Shown here one piece after another: positions 54,225-64,000 of a stretch of 64,000 nucleotides of DNA (its first letter is position 1; every line of letters starts with the position of its first letter). The notes under the pieces are model-generated. The model was not told the origin of the DNA, did not search any database, and worked only from the letters and a program-made list of their open reading frames with translations. The position numbers and the translations under genes were made by a program. The stretch comes from Didymella arachidicola (lineage: Eukaryota; Ascomycota; Dothideomycetes; Pleosporales; Didymellaceae): NCBI GenBank assembly GCA_016630955.3, contig CM049996.1, forward strand, positions 1,240,001 to 1,304,000, written 5' to 3'.

Positions 54225-55388
54225 GGTGGGTAAGTCGTCGAGGCCTCGACAGGCTTGATGTTGCAGCTTGAACTCCGTTGGGAACAGGGACGAGCGACTG
54301 AACAGCGGAGGGATGGGCGAACCCAGCATGCGTCGTCCCCAATGGGACCACACCGGGACTCCCGGCCAACCTCGTGCGTCCAACGTCCTCCTAAGTGACC
54401 GATATGGCGCCCTCGATGACGCCGCCGATCCGCGGTTTCTTACGCGTCAACCCCACAATTCCAGGAAACTGTAATCTTGCAGAACGAGGCTGTTCGCTGC
54501 GCTGAACGATGGTAGGTGTAAGGGACGCCATTTCGAGCAGAAGTAAGACATTGCGCCCATTACTGTTGGGTCCCTGGGAGCTTCCCAGCGTGCGTAACGA
54601 GGCGTCCCACGCAGCCAGCCAGCGGAGGTCTGGCCCGCCATTCAGGAACCCTAGTTGTGAGCTAGGCGATACAAGGGATGGGCTTCCCGCATTTTGTTAG
54701 TGAAGATCTGCAAATAGATCACCAAGATGGTGTGCTCGTCAAGCCGTCCGAACTTGCCTCTTGGTCGTGCGAGGTGCTTACTTCGAGTGTGGGTAGCAGT
54801 ACATCGCAACCGTTGCGCCCTATTTTCTGCAATGTGTGGTATGTTGCCAAACGTTTAACAGGTTTTGGAGGCTTTCAATGCGCGTGCACGACTGGTTCCC
54901 ATCCGGGTACGCTAGCCTTGAAAGGGTGACACGGCGATCAAGCCCCACGCCGGCGCGCCCGCTGACGGCAGCTGCGGCTGAAATCAACGCATCGAAAAGG
55001 GGAATTCGATGCTACTGCAGGTCCGCATAGAAAACTCCATCATCGAAAACGTTTCTACTGAAAAGCTCAGCATGATGGCGATGCTGCACGAAGGCAGTGT
55101 CTCACAGGATACCTATGGTATATCACTATAGCTTACGGGTGCGACCCATCGTGACATGTGGCTTCTTGTGTTCACTGAAAACAGATAGTCGCAGTGATCG
55201 TGCTAGAACGCTAGATGCGCTAAGCAGATAAAGAGAATAGGGTCATGGCGATCAGTAACGTGGCTGACTGAGCATTAGATGATGACTCCAGGGTTTAGAT
55301 CTTTCAACATTCCCAAACATAACACCTCGGCTCAACGACACCGTCGATGCCTCCCAAAACAAAAATCCAAATTCTGCTAGTCAGCCTG
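54225..55388. other. intergenic, no supported gene
   Basis: Upstream region of the glycosyltransferase-like gene (right flank) and 3' flank of the heptad-repeat locus. No feature recognised. Confidence 0.35.
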
Positions 55389-55834
55389 CTAGTCCTCAAC
55401 CACTGCCGGAACTTTAAGCTCTGCTCTTGTCCTCGACTGGGCGAACCTCTGTCGTTTGACACCTCGCAGTCCTTCTTTTAACATGACCATCCACTGTGGG
55501 TATGATCTGATCGTTTGCTCGTTGGTGGTTTGACTGACTCCTCTTGAGCTCATGCTTCTTCTACGACCGAGAGTGGTGTTCTCCAACCCACATGGGCTGC
55601 TGTGTGTTTCACTGTAGCGCCGATTAGTACGTTGGTCATCTCAGGACGGTAGTTGGCTTGACTTACTTCATCCTGTACATCGTACTTTCCAGCAACTTCT
55701 GCGAGTCTTTCTGACAACTTATGGAGCTCTTGCACTGCCCATGCAACAACTCCTTTCGTAAGGCTACTTGGTGTACACGCGCAGATCTTCGCCAGTATAC
55801 GCAGTAAGGTTGAGTGTAGCCCATCGCTGTTGCT
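55389..55834 (-). CDS. probable 3' continuation of the heptad-repeat gene
   Basis: Directly after the TAG at 55835-55837 the same frame stays open with protein-like wording (SNSDGLHSTLLRILAKI, ELHKLSERLAEVAGKYDVQDE) up to GTAAGT. A second piece (SPCGLENTTLGRRRSMSSRG to ELKVPAVVED, stop at 55389) can be joined by an intron. A 69-nt intron 55835-55903 (weak donor GTACCT, acceptor AATAG) would remove the stop. Otherwise the TAG is a nonsense change. The exact 3' structure is unresolved. Confidence 0.45.
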
Positions 55835-58141
55835 CTATTGCACTTCCGTCTTCAGCGGTAGGAATCCGCGAGGTGTCTGAGGATGTTGTAAGATCGCAGG
55901 TACAGTGGCAGCTTGTGCTGCAGATGGTGCGGAGCGGGCGCTGCTGTGTGAGGCTTTCAACGTGTCCGAGATGGCCATCGTGTACTCTTGGACCCTGGGC
56001 TGACTGGGGTTATTTGCGGAGGCCGTCGTTGTCTCTTGCTGAAACACAGAATCTGGGGTGTGTGCAAACACCATTGCTTGCTCTGCGATAGCTTGTAAAC
56101 GTGTGCTCAGAAGCTGCTCGCGCTCATCAAGCTTCTTTTGCCGAGCGGCCATGTCCTTTTGCCTAGTGACCATGTCCTTTTGCCTAGCGACCATGTCCTT
56201 CTGCAGGGTGACCATTTCCTTCTCCCGAGCGATCATCTCTTTCTGCTGAATGGCAATCCCTTTCCGCCGAGAAATCATCTCTGTCCGCTCAACAATCAGC
56301 TCTGTCCGGTGAGCGGCCATCTTTTTCCGGTGAGCGGCCATCTCTTTCTGCTGAGCGGCAATCTCTTCCTGCTGAGCGATGACCTTGTTCTCTCGAGCAG
56401 TCACCTCCAATTCGCGCCTCTTAAGGTCCTCATTGTAAGCATAGGCCTCCTGTTGAGAGCGCTCAAGCCTGTATAGCCGAGTCCCAACCAAGTTTGCTGC
56501 CTCGCGGAGCCTTGTATGGCTTCTCCGGGATTGCTTCTTCGCATCTCGTAGTCGCTTGAGATCTCGACGCTGTCGTTGACTCATCATCTTCTCTAGGTAT
56601 TCCAACTTGGAGTTCAGAGCCTGCACATCAGCCGCAAGCTTGCTCTCAGTCGCGTTGTTCCTGCTCGGGTTGTTCTCTCGCGCTGCTCGAAGCCGATGTC
56701 TCCGAGCCACCCGTACCCCTCCATTCTCGAGTATTCGATCTCGAGTGGCCCTCTGTATCTGCTCCCGACGCCTACCACTGTGTACAGCGCCCCTCCCTGT
56801 AACAGGAAATCGATTTGCGCTCAAAGTGGGCTGCCAGGGCTGCGCAACGGTAGGTACAGGCTCTGACTGAGCGGATGTACGTGAACCGCTTGTACTGACA
56901 TTCGGGCTTGGTGGGAGGTTGAGAGTGTTGTTTGTTGGCTCATTCGTCGACCCAGCGCCATAGCTCGGGTCGAACTGTGAGGCTGCTGGTTGTGGCAGAG
57001 ATACCGCCGAGTGGGATCCGTTCGTTGCTGTGCCACGAGTGGTACTGACCTGACTGGGCTTCTGTGTTTCGTCAATGGACTCATCGACATCCATACCGTC
57101 GTGAGCAGATGGGGCTACCATAGGTGGAGTCACAGACATTCCGCTGATTGCAGTGTCCCCAAAGCCCTGAGTGGAGGAAGCGTTTGTAACAACAGCGGAA
57201 TCCACGTCCATGTCTTGATCCAGCGGTTTTGATGGGCTAGAGGCAAGATCTGTCGACCCGGTGGATGGAACAAGACAGGTCGCTGCTTGAGCAAGGTTGC
57301 TGTGTTCTTTCGAGACGTCTACTGGCGGTTGCTCAGAGGAAGCCAGCGGGGTGGTGATCGGCCTCAGATCATGATCTTCCGGTAGGTAGGTAAGCAAGAG
57401 ATGTCGCCAAAGGCCGATGTTGTCGGGAAGCTGATGGCAGCATTGATTTGCCTCGCGTGCCATGGCTTCGCAGATGTTCTTGTACTCGATGAAGTTGATC
57501 GCTTTCTCGAAGAGAAGATACTCCACATCCTTGTTGACTTGCTTAATGTGTGGAATTGTCAATGCTTCGGCTGCGGGCAACTTATTATTGCATTGCTTGA
57601 TGTTCAAACGCATCTCCCGCGATGCTTGTCTGCGTTCTTCGACCGAGGGACGGAGCCACTTTGCATCCGTCTGAAGTACAGCAATCAGTTCATCATCGCC
57701 GGAAGCGCCTGAGTCCCGCAATATAATGTTCAAGCGGCCAATGAGACTTTGGACAATCTCATTTGCCGTTTCGGGCGTCATGAAGGCCTTCTCAGAGATC
57801 CTTTGGGCAAGTATACCTGGTGTGATTCTTTCCAGCATTTCGTGTCCGGAAGATCCCTCCTGAAGAACGCTGACGAAGTTCTGGAAAAGACCTACGAGGA
57901 TCAGAGAGGCTTTCTCCTTTGTTGCGATCTCAATGGCGTTTCCAGGTGCTGGTCGCTCTCCAAGCTGCGGTGAAGCCGAAAGGGGTCGTGCGTCCGAAGA
58001 CATCACTGTAGGCGCACCCTGTGTCTGGAGCGAATGTTCCACGCGCGTTTGAGGATCTGAAAGACTACGGGAATCGTCTGTCTTCCCATCTCCAGTTCGA
58101 GCTTCGGAAGAGCTAGCCCGCACCGACTCATGTTTAGTCAT
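55835..58141 (-). CDS. orphan protein with tandem heptad repeats
   Basis: ATG 58141 to TAG 55835, 768 codons. The first 270 residues are partly helical (KASLILVGLFQNFVSVLQEG, VEYLLFEKAINFIEYKNICEAM). A Ser/Pro/Thr-rich disordered stretch follows, then a basic segment (RRREQIQRATRDRIL) and a long coiled coil. Residues about 585-670 consist of twelve 7-residue units (MAAHRKK, MVTRQKD and variants) encoded by 21-bp repeats. Its ATG overlaps the stop of the upstream frame in ATGA, unusual for separate fungal genes. No known domain. It might be a nuclear or structural protein, but nothing proves this. Confidence 0.6.
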   Translation of the reverse strand: MTKHESVRASSSEARTGDGKTDDSRSLSDPQTRVEHSLQTQGAPTVMSSDARPLSASPQLGERPAPGNAIEIATKEKASLILVGLFQNFVSVLQEGSSGHEMLERITPGILAQRISEKAFMTPETANEIVQSLIGRLNIILRDSGASGDDELIAVLQTDAKWLRPSVEERRQASREMRLNIKQCNNKLPAAEALTIPHIKQVNKDVEYLLFEKAINFIEYKNICEAMAREANQCCHQLPDNIGLWRHLLLTYLPEDHDLRPITTPLASSEQPPVDVSKEHSNLAQAATCLVPSTGSTDLASSPSKPLDQDMDVDSAVVTNASSTQGFGDTAISGMSVTPPMVAPSAHDGMDVDESIDETQKPSQVSTTRGTATNGSHSAVSLPQPAASQFDPSYGAGSTNEPTNNTLNLPPSPNVSTSGSRTSAQSEPVPTVAQPWQPTLSANRFPVTGRGAVHSGRRREQIQRATRDRILENGGVRVARRHRLRAARENNPSRNNATESKLAADVQALNSKLEYLEKMMSQRQRRDLKRLRDAKKQSRRSHTRLREAANLVGTRLYRLERSQQEAYAYNEDLKRRELEVTARENKVIAQQEEIAAQQKEMAAHRKKMAAHRTELIVERTEMISRRKGIAIQQKEMIAREKEMVTLQKDMVARQKDMVTRQKDMAARQKKLDEREQLLSTRLQAIAEQAMVFAHTPDSVFQQETTTASANNPSQPRVQEYTMAISDTLKASHSSARSAPSAAQAATVPAILQHPQTPRGFLPLKTEVQ
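56136..56387. repeat. coding minisatellite, 12 x 21 bp
   Basis: Plus-strand units read like TTTTGCCTAGTGACCATGTCC and repeat in exact 21-bp register twelve times with substitutions but no indels. On the minus strand each encodes one heptad of a coiled coil with the pattern (K/E)(M/I)xAxQ(K/R). The first three units are the most alike, suggesting the newest expansion at that end. Confidence 0.9.
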
Positions 58142-59682
58142 AGGAGAAAAGGTCGCAAAGGGCGCGCTCTCTTCTTATTCCGCGACTGTGGCTCCACTTT
58201 GGGGGCTGCTGTACGCTTGCCTCCGCTGGTGGCTTCCAATTGACACTCTTGGTTGGATTTACGCTGGTCACGAAGCTTCTCATGCTTCTCGAGCTTTTCT
58301 TCTTCACGATTGAGCTCTTCGTTGTTGACAGAATAGTACTCAGCTGGTTCGTCTGCTCGGTGGAGAAGTTGATTGACGTATTCGTGCCAATGCTCCCACA
58401 GCTCCAACTCGCCCCAGTCATTGATTTGGGTGATGAGGCTTTCAAGACCGGCTTGGTACTTGCGAACAGAGTCTGCGTGGCACACTCGGATGTCTTCCTC
58501 GGCAAAAAATCTAGCATTCTCGAGCTCTCGGGCATTCAGGATGTAGTACTTGTGTCGGACATCATTGTGCTCTGGGTAGGGAAAACGTCCCATACACAAG
58601 TGCATTGCCTTCTGGATACGAGACCAAGACTTCTGGTGAAGCTCGACGGGTATCACACCAGTTGAGTTCGGAGAGGATCGATGTTCGGGCTGACCTGAGA
58701 GATCCATGGCGTCGTCGTCGTCTTCCTCTTCAGAAGCATCATCAGTGCTTCCGCCGTCCAACTGTTCCCAGAAGTCGTCATCCGCACATTTTTCTTCAAG
58801 CAACCGACTCTTCATATCGTCCTCATCCCGAGGATTTGTCCCCTTGCAGTGCTTTAGGACCATTTCAATCTTGTACGTGACTTCTATATACTCGCTGTCA
58901 TCGAGAGTCTCATCGTATGCGTTAGTCTCGAGTGCGACCGCAACGTCGTCCCAATACTTGAAGGTCTCGGGGGGAACGTCGGCCACAGTGGTGGAGATGC
59001 GCCTCAGGCAGTCTTCAATGCGTCTACGGATCCGCTTGTGCGCATGCTCGCGTTCCGAATGTGACGGTCCGATGATAGGCTTGAGAAGCCATGCAACCTC
59101 TTCGATGAGATCAGATTGGTCTGCTGCCAGAACTTGTGCAGCTTCGAGTAAATCACTTCGATCTCGTCACCAGGGTAGAGCACGACAAGGCTATGGGCTA
59201 GCTTGCACAGCATGTTCTCATCCTTGGTCAGGAGGATCTTGAGAGGTTTGCCATCGTCCAGCTTGTCAACGACCACGAGGATGACCCTCAGAATCTTCGT
59301 CGTATCCGCGGTCATACAGGGTTTCTGCTGCCCAACTGGCGCGAAGGTCGTCATTTAGAGGATCGGAAAGGTGGAAAGTTTCTTCAACAAGGTCTATCAC
59401 CAGCAATAATGCAGTCGGCCCACGAGTAAGAATGATAGCTTATATAGCAGGATGTCACCAATATCAGCGCGTTCCACTCGATTGGTGGGGTTGTCGTTGC
59501 GGATCTGGTGGAGTTGTACCAGGGTTGATGCTCTGGTGGTGGTGATGGTTGGTAAAGAGTTGGGCGGCCTGCTGGCGATATTTGAGCGAGTGAAGAATGA
59601 GTGAAAGCTTGTGAGATGTCAGCCACTGTGAAAGGAAGTACTTTGCCCCACAATGCGTTTCCCAAGCTTCGATGTTCAACAT
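58138..59682 (-). CDS. orphan gene, exon structure unresolved, possible frameshifts
   Basis: The downstream part (about 59200 to stop 58138) is open and protein-like: DLLEAAQVLAADQSDLIEEV, ADVPPETFKYWDDVAVALE, an acidic run SEEEDDDDAMD, and a basic end RNKKRARPLRPFLL. It has no ATG of its own, so upstream exons are needed. Candidates are ATG 59682 (MLNIEAWETHCGAKYF), a same-frame piece LVEETFHLSDPLNDDLRASW, and an overlapping piece in another frame from ATG 59354 (VILVVVDKLDDGKPLKILL to LVVLYPGDEIE) that has the strongest GC bias at third positions. Two introns of 84 and 123 nt can be drawn but would discard that piece. Indels or sequence errors may be present. Family unknown. Confidence 0.5.
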
Positions 59683-59977
59683 CGTGTGAAACTTTAGCGC
59701 TTTCCTATGTGTTCGAGCCTTACGAAAAAAATCGAAAAGGTTAAAACAGAGGGCATACCCGTGCCCTCTGGAGAGACGATATAACGCTTCTAGGTCCTTC
59801 AGGGATTACTAAGGACATCTCTGTTCAGCCGACAGCATCGTACCTCCTCAACAGCCCTGCTCAACGCTCAGTCCCTCCTCTTACCAGAATCTTGAACAAT
59901 GAGAGGAAAACAACAATTACTACAACAATTGCGCAATCGGATAGTGTTTTGGCTTCGCAATCGCTGAGCAAGAGGTT
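59683..59977. other. divergent promoter region with a 9-bp dyad
   Basis: 295 bp between two diverging candidate genes. It contains the perfect inverted repeat at 59747-59770 and otherwise no recognised motif. Confidence 0.4.
59747..59770. repeat. perfect 9-bp inverted repeat
   Basis: CAGAGGGCA and TGCCCTCTG around a 6-nt spacer, 65 bp upstream of ATG 59682 on the minus strand. Could be a dyad protein-binding site or an mRNA leader hairpin. Confidence 0.7.
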
Positions 59978-60265
59978 ATGCGTCCTGCTACGGGGGATGA
60001 TGCAAGCACACCAGCAGCTGCGATCAGCGATGGCAACAGCAGAGATGCGCATCCAGCTACCTCTGTGCCTCATCGCATGTCTTTCGAAGAAACCGCTACT
60101 TTGAATACCTCCATGACGTTCCCGCCTCAGCATGGCCAGCCCATAACTTCACATGAGGCACGAAGCAGCCACGTCATTCCCACCCGGCAACAGCTCTGGT
60201 ACCTCTTCGATTCCACATCCGTATCCTATGACCCTGGATCGACAACTCCTCAGAAGAACGGATGA
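59978..60265 (+). CDS. possible small orphan gene (95 aa)
   Basis: ATG 59978 to TGA 60265. Composition (MRPATGDDASTPAAAISDGN, MSFEETATLNTSMTFPPQHG, RQQLWYLFDSTSVSYD) looks more like a real disordered fungal protein than a shadow frame. There is no domain, no splicing support and no known relative. It diverges from the 59.7-kb orphan gene. Confidence 0.35.
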   Translation: MRPATGDDASTPAAAISDGNSRDAHPATSVPHRMSFEETATLNTSMTFPPQHGQPITSHEARSSHVIPTRQQLWYLFDSTSVSYDPGSTTPQKNG

Positions 60266-61015
60266 CTTTCAGTTACGCACACTCACTGACCTACCACGCG
60301 ATCATCGTAAACTTCCTCGAGAAGCATCTGTTGTGACATGCGTAGAAGCGAAAGCTGTTCTTGGGTTCTATTACCCCTTTTTTCTTCTTTAGGTTTCTAA
60401 CCGCCATCTGGATGCTCGACAACCTCCATGCAACACCATAGACACAGCGTCAGCAGATGGCTGTGTACTTTTGCCTTGCGTACTTCCTTGTTAGCGAATT
60501 TGGTGGTCGTTTCAGGGACGTAAAAGATTCAGACAGCCTCTCATAAACGTTCCTGGTAGTAGGTGGTTGAGCCACATGCTGATTTGGGGCGTTGGTAGCC
60601 TCTTCGAAAATGATATGGACAGCGTTCAGAAATGGGTGTGTGCTTATACGTTTACGTCTCAATCAGATCAGTATTCTTGCTGTTTTTTCATCTGTCAGAG
60701 ATCATCTTGCGAGAGCTCAGGGAGGCTCACGTCGGCACATGGATGGTGTGGGTTGAGGTGACGAAGAGACCACGACATGGATGAGGAGATAGCTGCAACA
60801 TAGTGCAGTTGCTTCAAGGTCTTAAAAAATGGATTCGCCTACTACTAGAGTTCCGTTAGCCAAGGAAGTATCGCGAATGCATTGTACGCCAAGCAGGTAA
60901 TGCCGAAAGTCCCACCATGCACGCCTAAATGATCGAGGAATGGAAAATGCCATATGTATTCGCCTTCCAAATCTGTACTCCTGACCCTCGTGACCCGCGT
61001 GTTAGACGTCAGCAT
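60266..61015. other. intergenic, no supported gene
   Basis: 3' flank of the UBC7 gene and downstream of the small ORF. Nothing recognised. Confidence 0.4.
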
Positions 61016-61619
61016 CTACTCATACTCCAGACTGTCTCGCACACATTTCCGTACTCGCTTCTTGAACTCGGGTGTGTTCTCGCGCCACAGCGCTGCGGCT
61101 TCGACATTTGCGGGCGACTCGTCGTTCGGGCTGGACAGCATAGAGATGACGGAGAGGAGGATCGTCTCGGGGGTCTGGACGGGTGACCAGCGCTCTGCAG
61201 CAGACTCGTAGCCGTACTTGTCTTCCTCTGGTGGGTGCAATATTGAGATGCAAACTTCGCCGTTCTGATAGACTGGTCGCATCTCAGTATGTATGCTCAT
61301 GCTTATCTGTGATCGGTGGGTCATACTGTTCGGGTGGAAGATGGGTGTCTCAAAGCGCATCTTCGGCGGCAGCATTGGGTACTCTTGGGGGAAATTCAGC
61401 CGTGCACGAAAGAAGCCCCCTGAATATGTCAGTGCCATTCAATGTATGTAATTGTAAGTCCATGCCTCCATAGAACTTTGTGTCGTCGTCGATCATAAGC
61501 ATGACCTCCCATTCGAAGACGTTGTTCTCTACCAGACCACAACTTATGCCTGAAATGCTTTTGTCGTTCTGCATCTGCTTGAGCTGGCGAGCCAGCAGCC
61601 CTGCTGCACTGGAACTCAT
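61016..61619 (-). CDS. UBC7: ubiquitin-conjugating enzyme E2, Ubc7/UBE2G type
   Basis: Exons 61466-61619, 61327-61419 and 61016-61272 give 167 residues, the usual Ubc7 length. Splicing yields FYGGGFFRARLNFPQEYP, the HPN motif (FHPNIYQNGEVCISILHPP) with catalytic Cys, and the acidic loop after it (EEDKYGYESAAERWSPVQTPE) that marks this E2 class. Ubc7 builds Lys48 chains in ER-associated degradation with Cue1 and RING E3 ligases; that is family knowledge. Intron 1 (61420-61465) begins GC rather than GT (GGAG/GCATGG) and ends CTGACATATTCAG. Intron 2 (61273-61326) is 54 nt, frame-neutral and stop-free; it must be removed to join HPN to the active site. Confidence 0.93.
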
Positions 61620-64000
61620 TCTGTTGTGGTGTGGTCGTGTGCTTGCGGCGAGCGAAGCTTGTGTGGAGCTCGGTCGATGATAAGGCGGGGTCGTTCAAAG
61701 GCAAACGCAGGGAGGGGCAGGTTTGTCGAGAGGTAATCGCAGAGATCTTTGTGGAGAATCTGGTCGCCGGGGCACGTGAGGTTTTATAGATGTAGCGGCA
61801 GTGAATGTAGAGTTCTGGCTGGCAAGGCGTGATGCGGTGGGTACGTCAAGTCGACCGCGGTGATTGCGGGGCTGTCCTGGCAATGGTGGACGCTCGGCAG
61901 GGGTGCAGATGAGAAGATGGCAGTTCTTCGGCAGATCGAGGCGGCGGCGACCGAATGTGTGCAGCTTATAGAGAGTTTGGAACGGCGTGGGCATAAAAAT
62001 ATGAGAAAAAAGCAGGCATCCGAGGTCGTGAGCACCTTCCAGTCGACGTGCTCACGGTGGCGTCAAATACCAAGACTAGCAGGGGTCTTGTTCTGGCGGC
62101 CGACTTCCGCATTCTCTCACCTCTGCATCTCCACCGTCTCAAAGCCATCTCGAACTGTCGCGCGGCTGGGGTTGCTGGTGTTGACTCTGTAGGGCTGCGC
62201 AGAAATGGCGAAAAAGAGAAGGGACAAATATTGAGCAAGGGCCTGAGGACAGGCGCGGCAATCGTGTACTTCCCTTCCTGCATCGACCGCATCCTGCATA
62301 TCCCAATGCAAGCTCGGCGCTGTAACGCAGGAGAGTGGGACCTGGTGAGGGAGACTCTCAGACATCGACCATCAACCGAGCCAAACATGTTGAAGGAAGC
62401 TCAGCCAGTGGCTCTGAGTCTCGTACCTGACGGTCGCTGCGGCCGCCCTGATGACCCCATCGATAGTCAAAAGTCAGCATTTTCCCGTCAAGTCCAAAGA
62501 CTGTCTTAAGGCGATGACCTGGGCGAGATCCATTGATATCGACCGCGAACCCCCAATACGCCTCCTGACGCTTTCCATCTTCACGTTACAGAGGGCTGGC
62601 TATTCAGCAAATTTTGGCGCTGACTACGATGATCTGCCGTAACATTATCAGGGATGCCTGGACATATCAACTATTTGCAATGCGACACGGCAGCGCGACT
62701 ACGTCTGCAAGCTGCATGTCAAACGGCAGTTGTACTTCGTGACACAACAGCGAGACTGGGCCTGGATGCTGGGACGTCTATTCTGATCATCGAAATTTTG
62801 GAACGATCACAAATGCAGATGCATCAATTCTGGTCCATTGACCAAAGTCGATTTGTTTTTCCGTTCAACGCAAACCTCAACCTGGGAATACACTCAAGGT
62901 TTGCTCACGTGCATCATAGGAAACTGCGTCGTGGCCCGCCAATTGCCTGATTGCAATTCAATACAGGTTCTCCATGTACTCAGGTGCGTCTTCTCGCGCA
63001 ATCGAAACATGCCTTAGAGTTATGCTAGGCTGGCTCCGCCCAGGCCAGAACACACGGCAGGAGTGACAGCATCATCGGTGTCAGTGTCTCGGCGTTCTAC
63101 TTTTCGGCGTGGCCGTTGGTTTGACCCTGCCTGTTCAGCACCTTCTTCACTGCTGCTAACTCCTTGTCGCCCTCGTCTAACGCCTCGACAACCGTAAACA
63201 ACAGCCATGCTCGTCTAAATCATAGTCTGCGGGCTTGACAATGTCCTCTTCGAGCTTCTCTGGATCGTTCGATCCGCTTGTGAGGTTGACCCTACAGCAT
63301 CATCCGGAAATCGAACGTAATCCGCAAAACAGTAGCTCCTGGAGATATATAAACCCATCCGAAGAGCCGCGAATTTATCTTAGAATCCGGGCATAAGCGC
63401 TTTGAAAGGAGTGAGCATTCCCAGGGTGAACAGCGTAATGCTATACATCGTCAAAGGACGCTGTTAAACAACTCGAAATAGTACCTTCTATGCTGCACAG
63501 TGACTTTTGTAGGCGACATCGATGCGTCGTGAACGAGAGCTAGAGCTCTGTCGGGCTCGAAAGTCGCATTGAGACGCTTTTACATAATCACGATCAGACT
63601 ACAATACACACCCCCAAGACTTAATCCGCAGCCCTCCGGCCCCAAGACAGCCGGCCCGATAGGTCTACCTTCCCTCCGACATCAGCGTCGGCGGTGGGTT
63701 AGTGTTGTACGGAGCTCCGTGGCTCGGTGGATGGAGCCGTATCATCGATCGCGATCTACATGGTAAGAATCGCCTAGTAGCAAACGAACATGTGAAAGCG
63801 GTGAAACATTTCACGTGGACGGGTGTGCGATGGGAGATGTGTGAGTCTGCGTAAAGTTGGCGGACGGTGGGTTCGGTCGATGCGGAGGGACTCGAGTACT
63901 TGACTGCGTAGTGGTGGGTAACCAAGGTAAGTACAGTGAGTGATGAGGGGAAATGGGAGGTCATAGTTTGGAATTGCGGGGGGATTGAGATTGAAATTTG
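61620..64000. other. gene-poor right edge, one possible gene remnant
   Basis: Overlapping frames of 80-153 codons exist on both strands at 61.7-62.5 kb, none convincing. A minus-strand remnant is described separately at about 63.1-63.3 kb. The first 200 bp should be the UBC7 promoter. No RNA gene or repeat recognised. Confidence 0.35.
63110..63290 (-). pseudogene. possible gene remnant or unresolved small gene
   Basis: Two short protein-like pieces adjoin in different frames: VNLTSGSNDPEKLEEDIVK followed by PADYDLDEHG (about 63290-63205), then FTVVEALDEGDKELAAVKKVL with NRQGQTNGHAEK and a stop (about 63200-63110). The wording resembles the conserved C-terminus of a small protein, but an indel or splice separates them and no start was found. 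Weak evidence. Confidence 0.25.

Noticed and set aside
54225..54383. Longer N-terminus for the glycosyltransferase-like protein
   Set aside because: It would start with TTG; ATG 54224 gives a normal type II layout.
62048..62509. 153-codon plus ORF with a 140-codon minus ORF opposite
   Set aside because: Neither strand shows convincing protein wording or family signs, so no gene is called.

Overview
The window is fungal nuclear DNA, most likely from a filamentous ascomycete (Pezizomycotina, with a Dothideomycete flavour). The evidence is short GT-AG introns of about 43-60 nt with CTRAY-like branch sites, intron-bearing genes on both strands, TATA-box promoters, and a typical gene set: a GH43 glycosidase, a SidF/SidL-type siderophore acyltransferase, a cytochrome P450, a GDSL esterase, STAND-type NTPases and pogo/Fot-like transposons with TA target duplications. 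There are no operons. Neighbouring genes mostly look functionally unrelated, and the assignments are from sequence reading alone.

Left part (1-24 kb): tail of an unknown gene; a membrane-anchored MOSC (mARC-like) protein; GH43; a decayed pseudogene; two convergent orphan genes sharing a short Ala/Leu motif; adenylosuccinate lyase; the siderophore acyltransferase; mitochondrial Mn superoxide dismutase, with a perfect hairpin in its promoter; a P450; a 2.75-kb gene-poor stretch; a secreted GDSL esterase; and an Osh3-type oxysterol-binding protein with GOLD, PH, FFAT and ORD parts.

Middle (24-40 kb): a gene-free stretch with three strong TATA boxes; two complete pogo/Fot-like DNA transposons lying head to tail and sharing a single TA dinucleotide; and a giant STAND NTPase with a P-loop and a TPR-like helical C-terminal half (at least 2,339 residues).

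Right part (40-64 kb): a small secreted protein; a polytopic membrane protein; an AVT-type vacuolar amino-acid transporter; a HeLo-like/ankyrin gene with two internal stops (probable pseudogene); small orphan ORFs; a type II membrane glycosyltransferase-like protein; an orphan locus with 21-bp coding repeats and unexplained frame changes; a UBC7-type E2 with a GC-AG intron; and a gene-poor right edge.

Themes: (1) C-to-T nonsense changes, several of them CA-to-TA as expected of RIP, in transposons and pseudogenes; (2) three introns of 51-54 nt that keep the frame and contain no stop, in the P450, STAND and UBC7 genes; (3) two STAND-related genes within 17 kb, one apparently intact and one broken.
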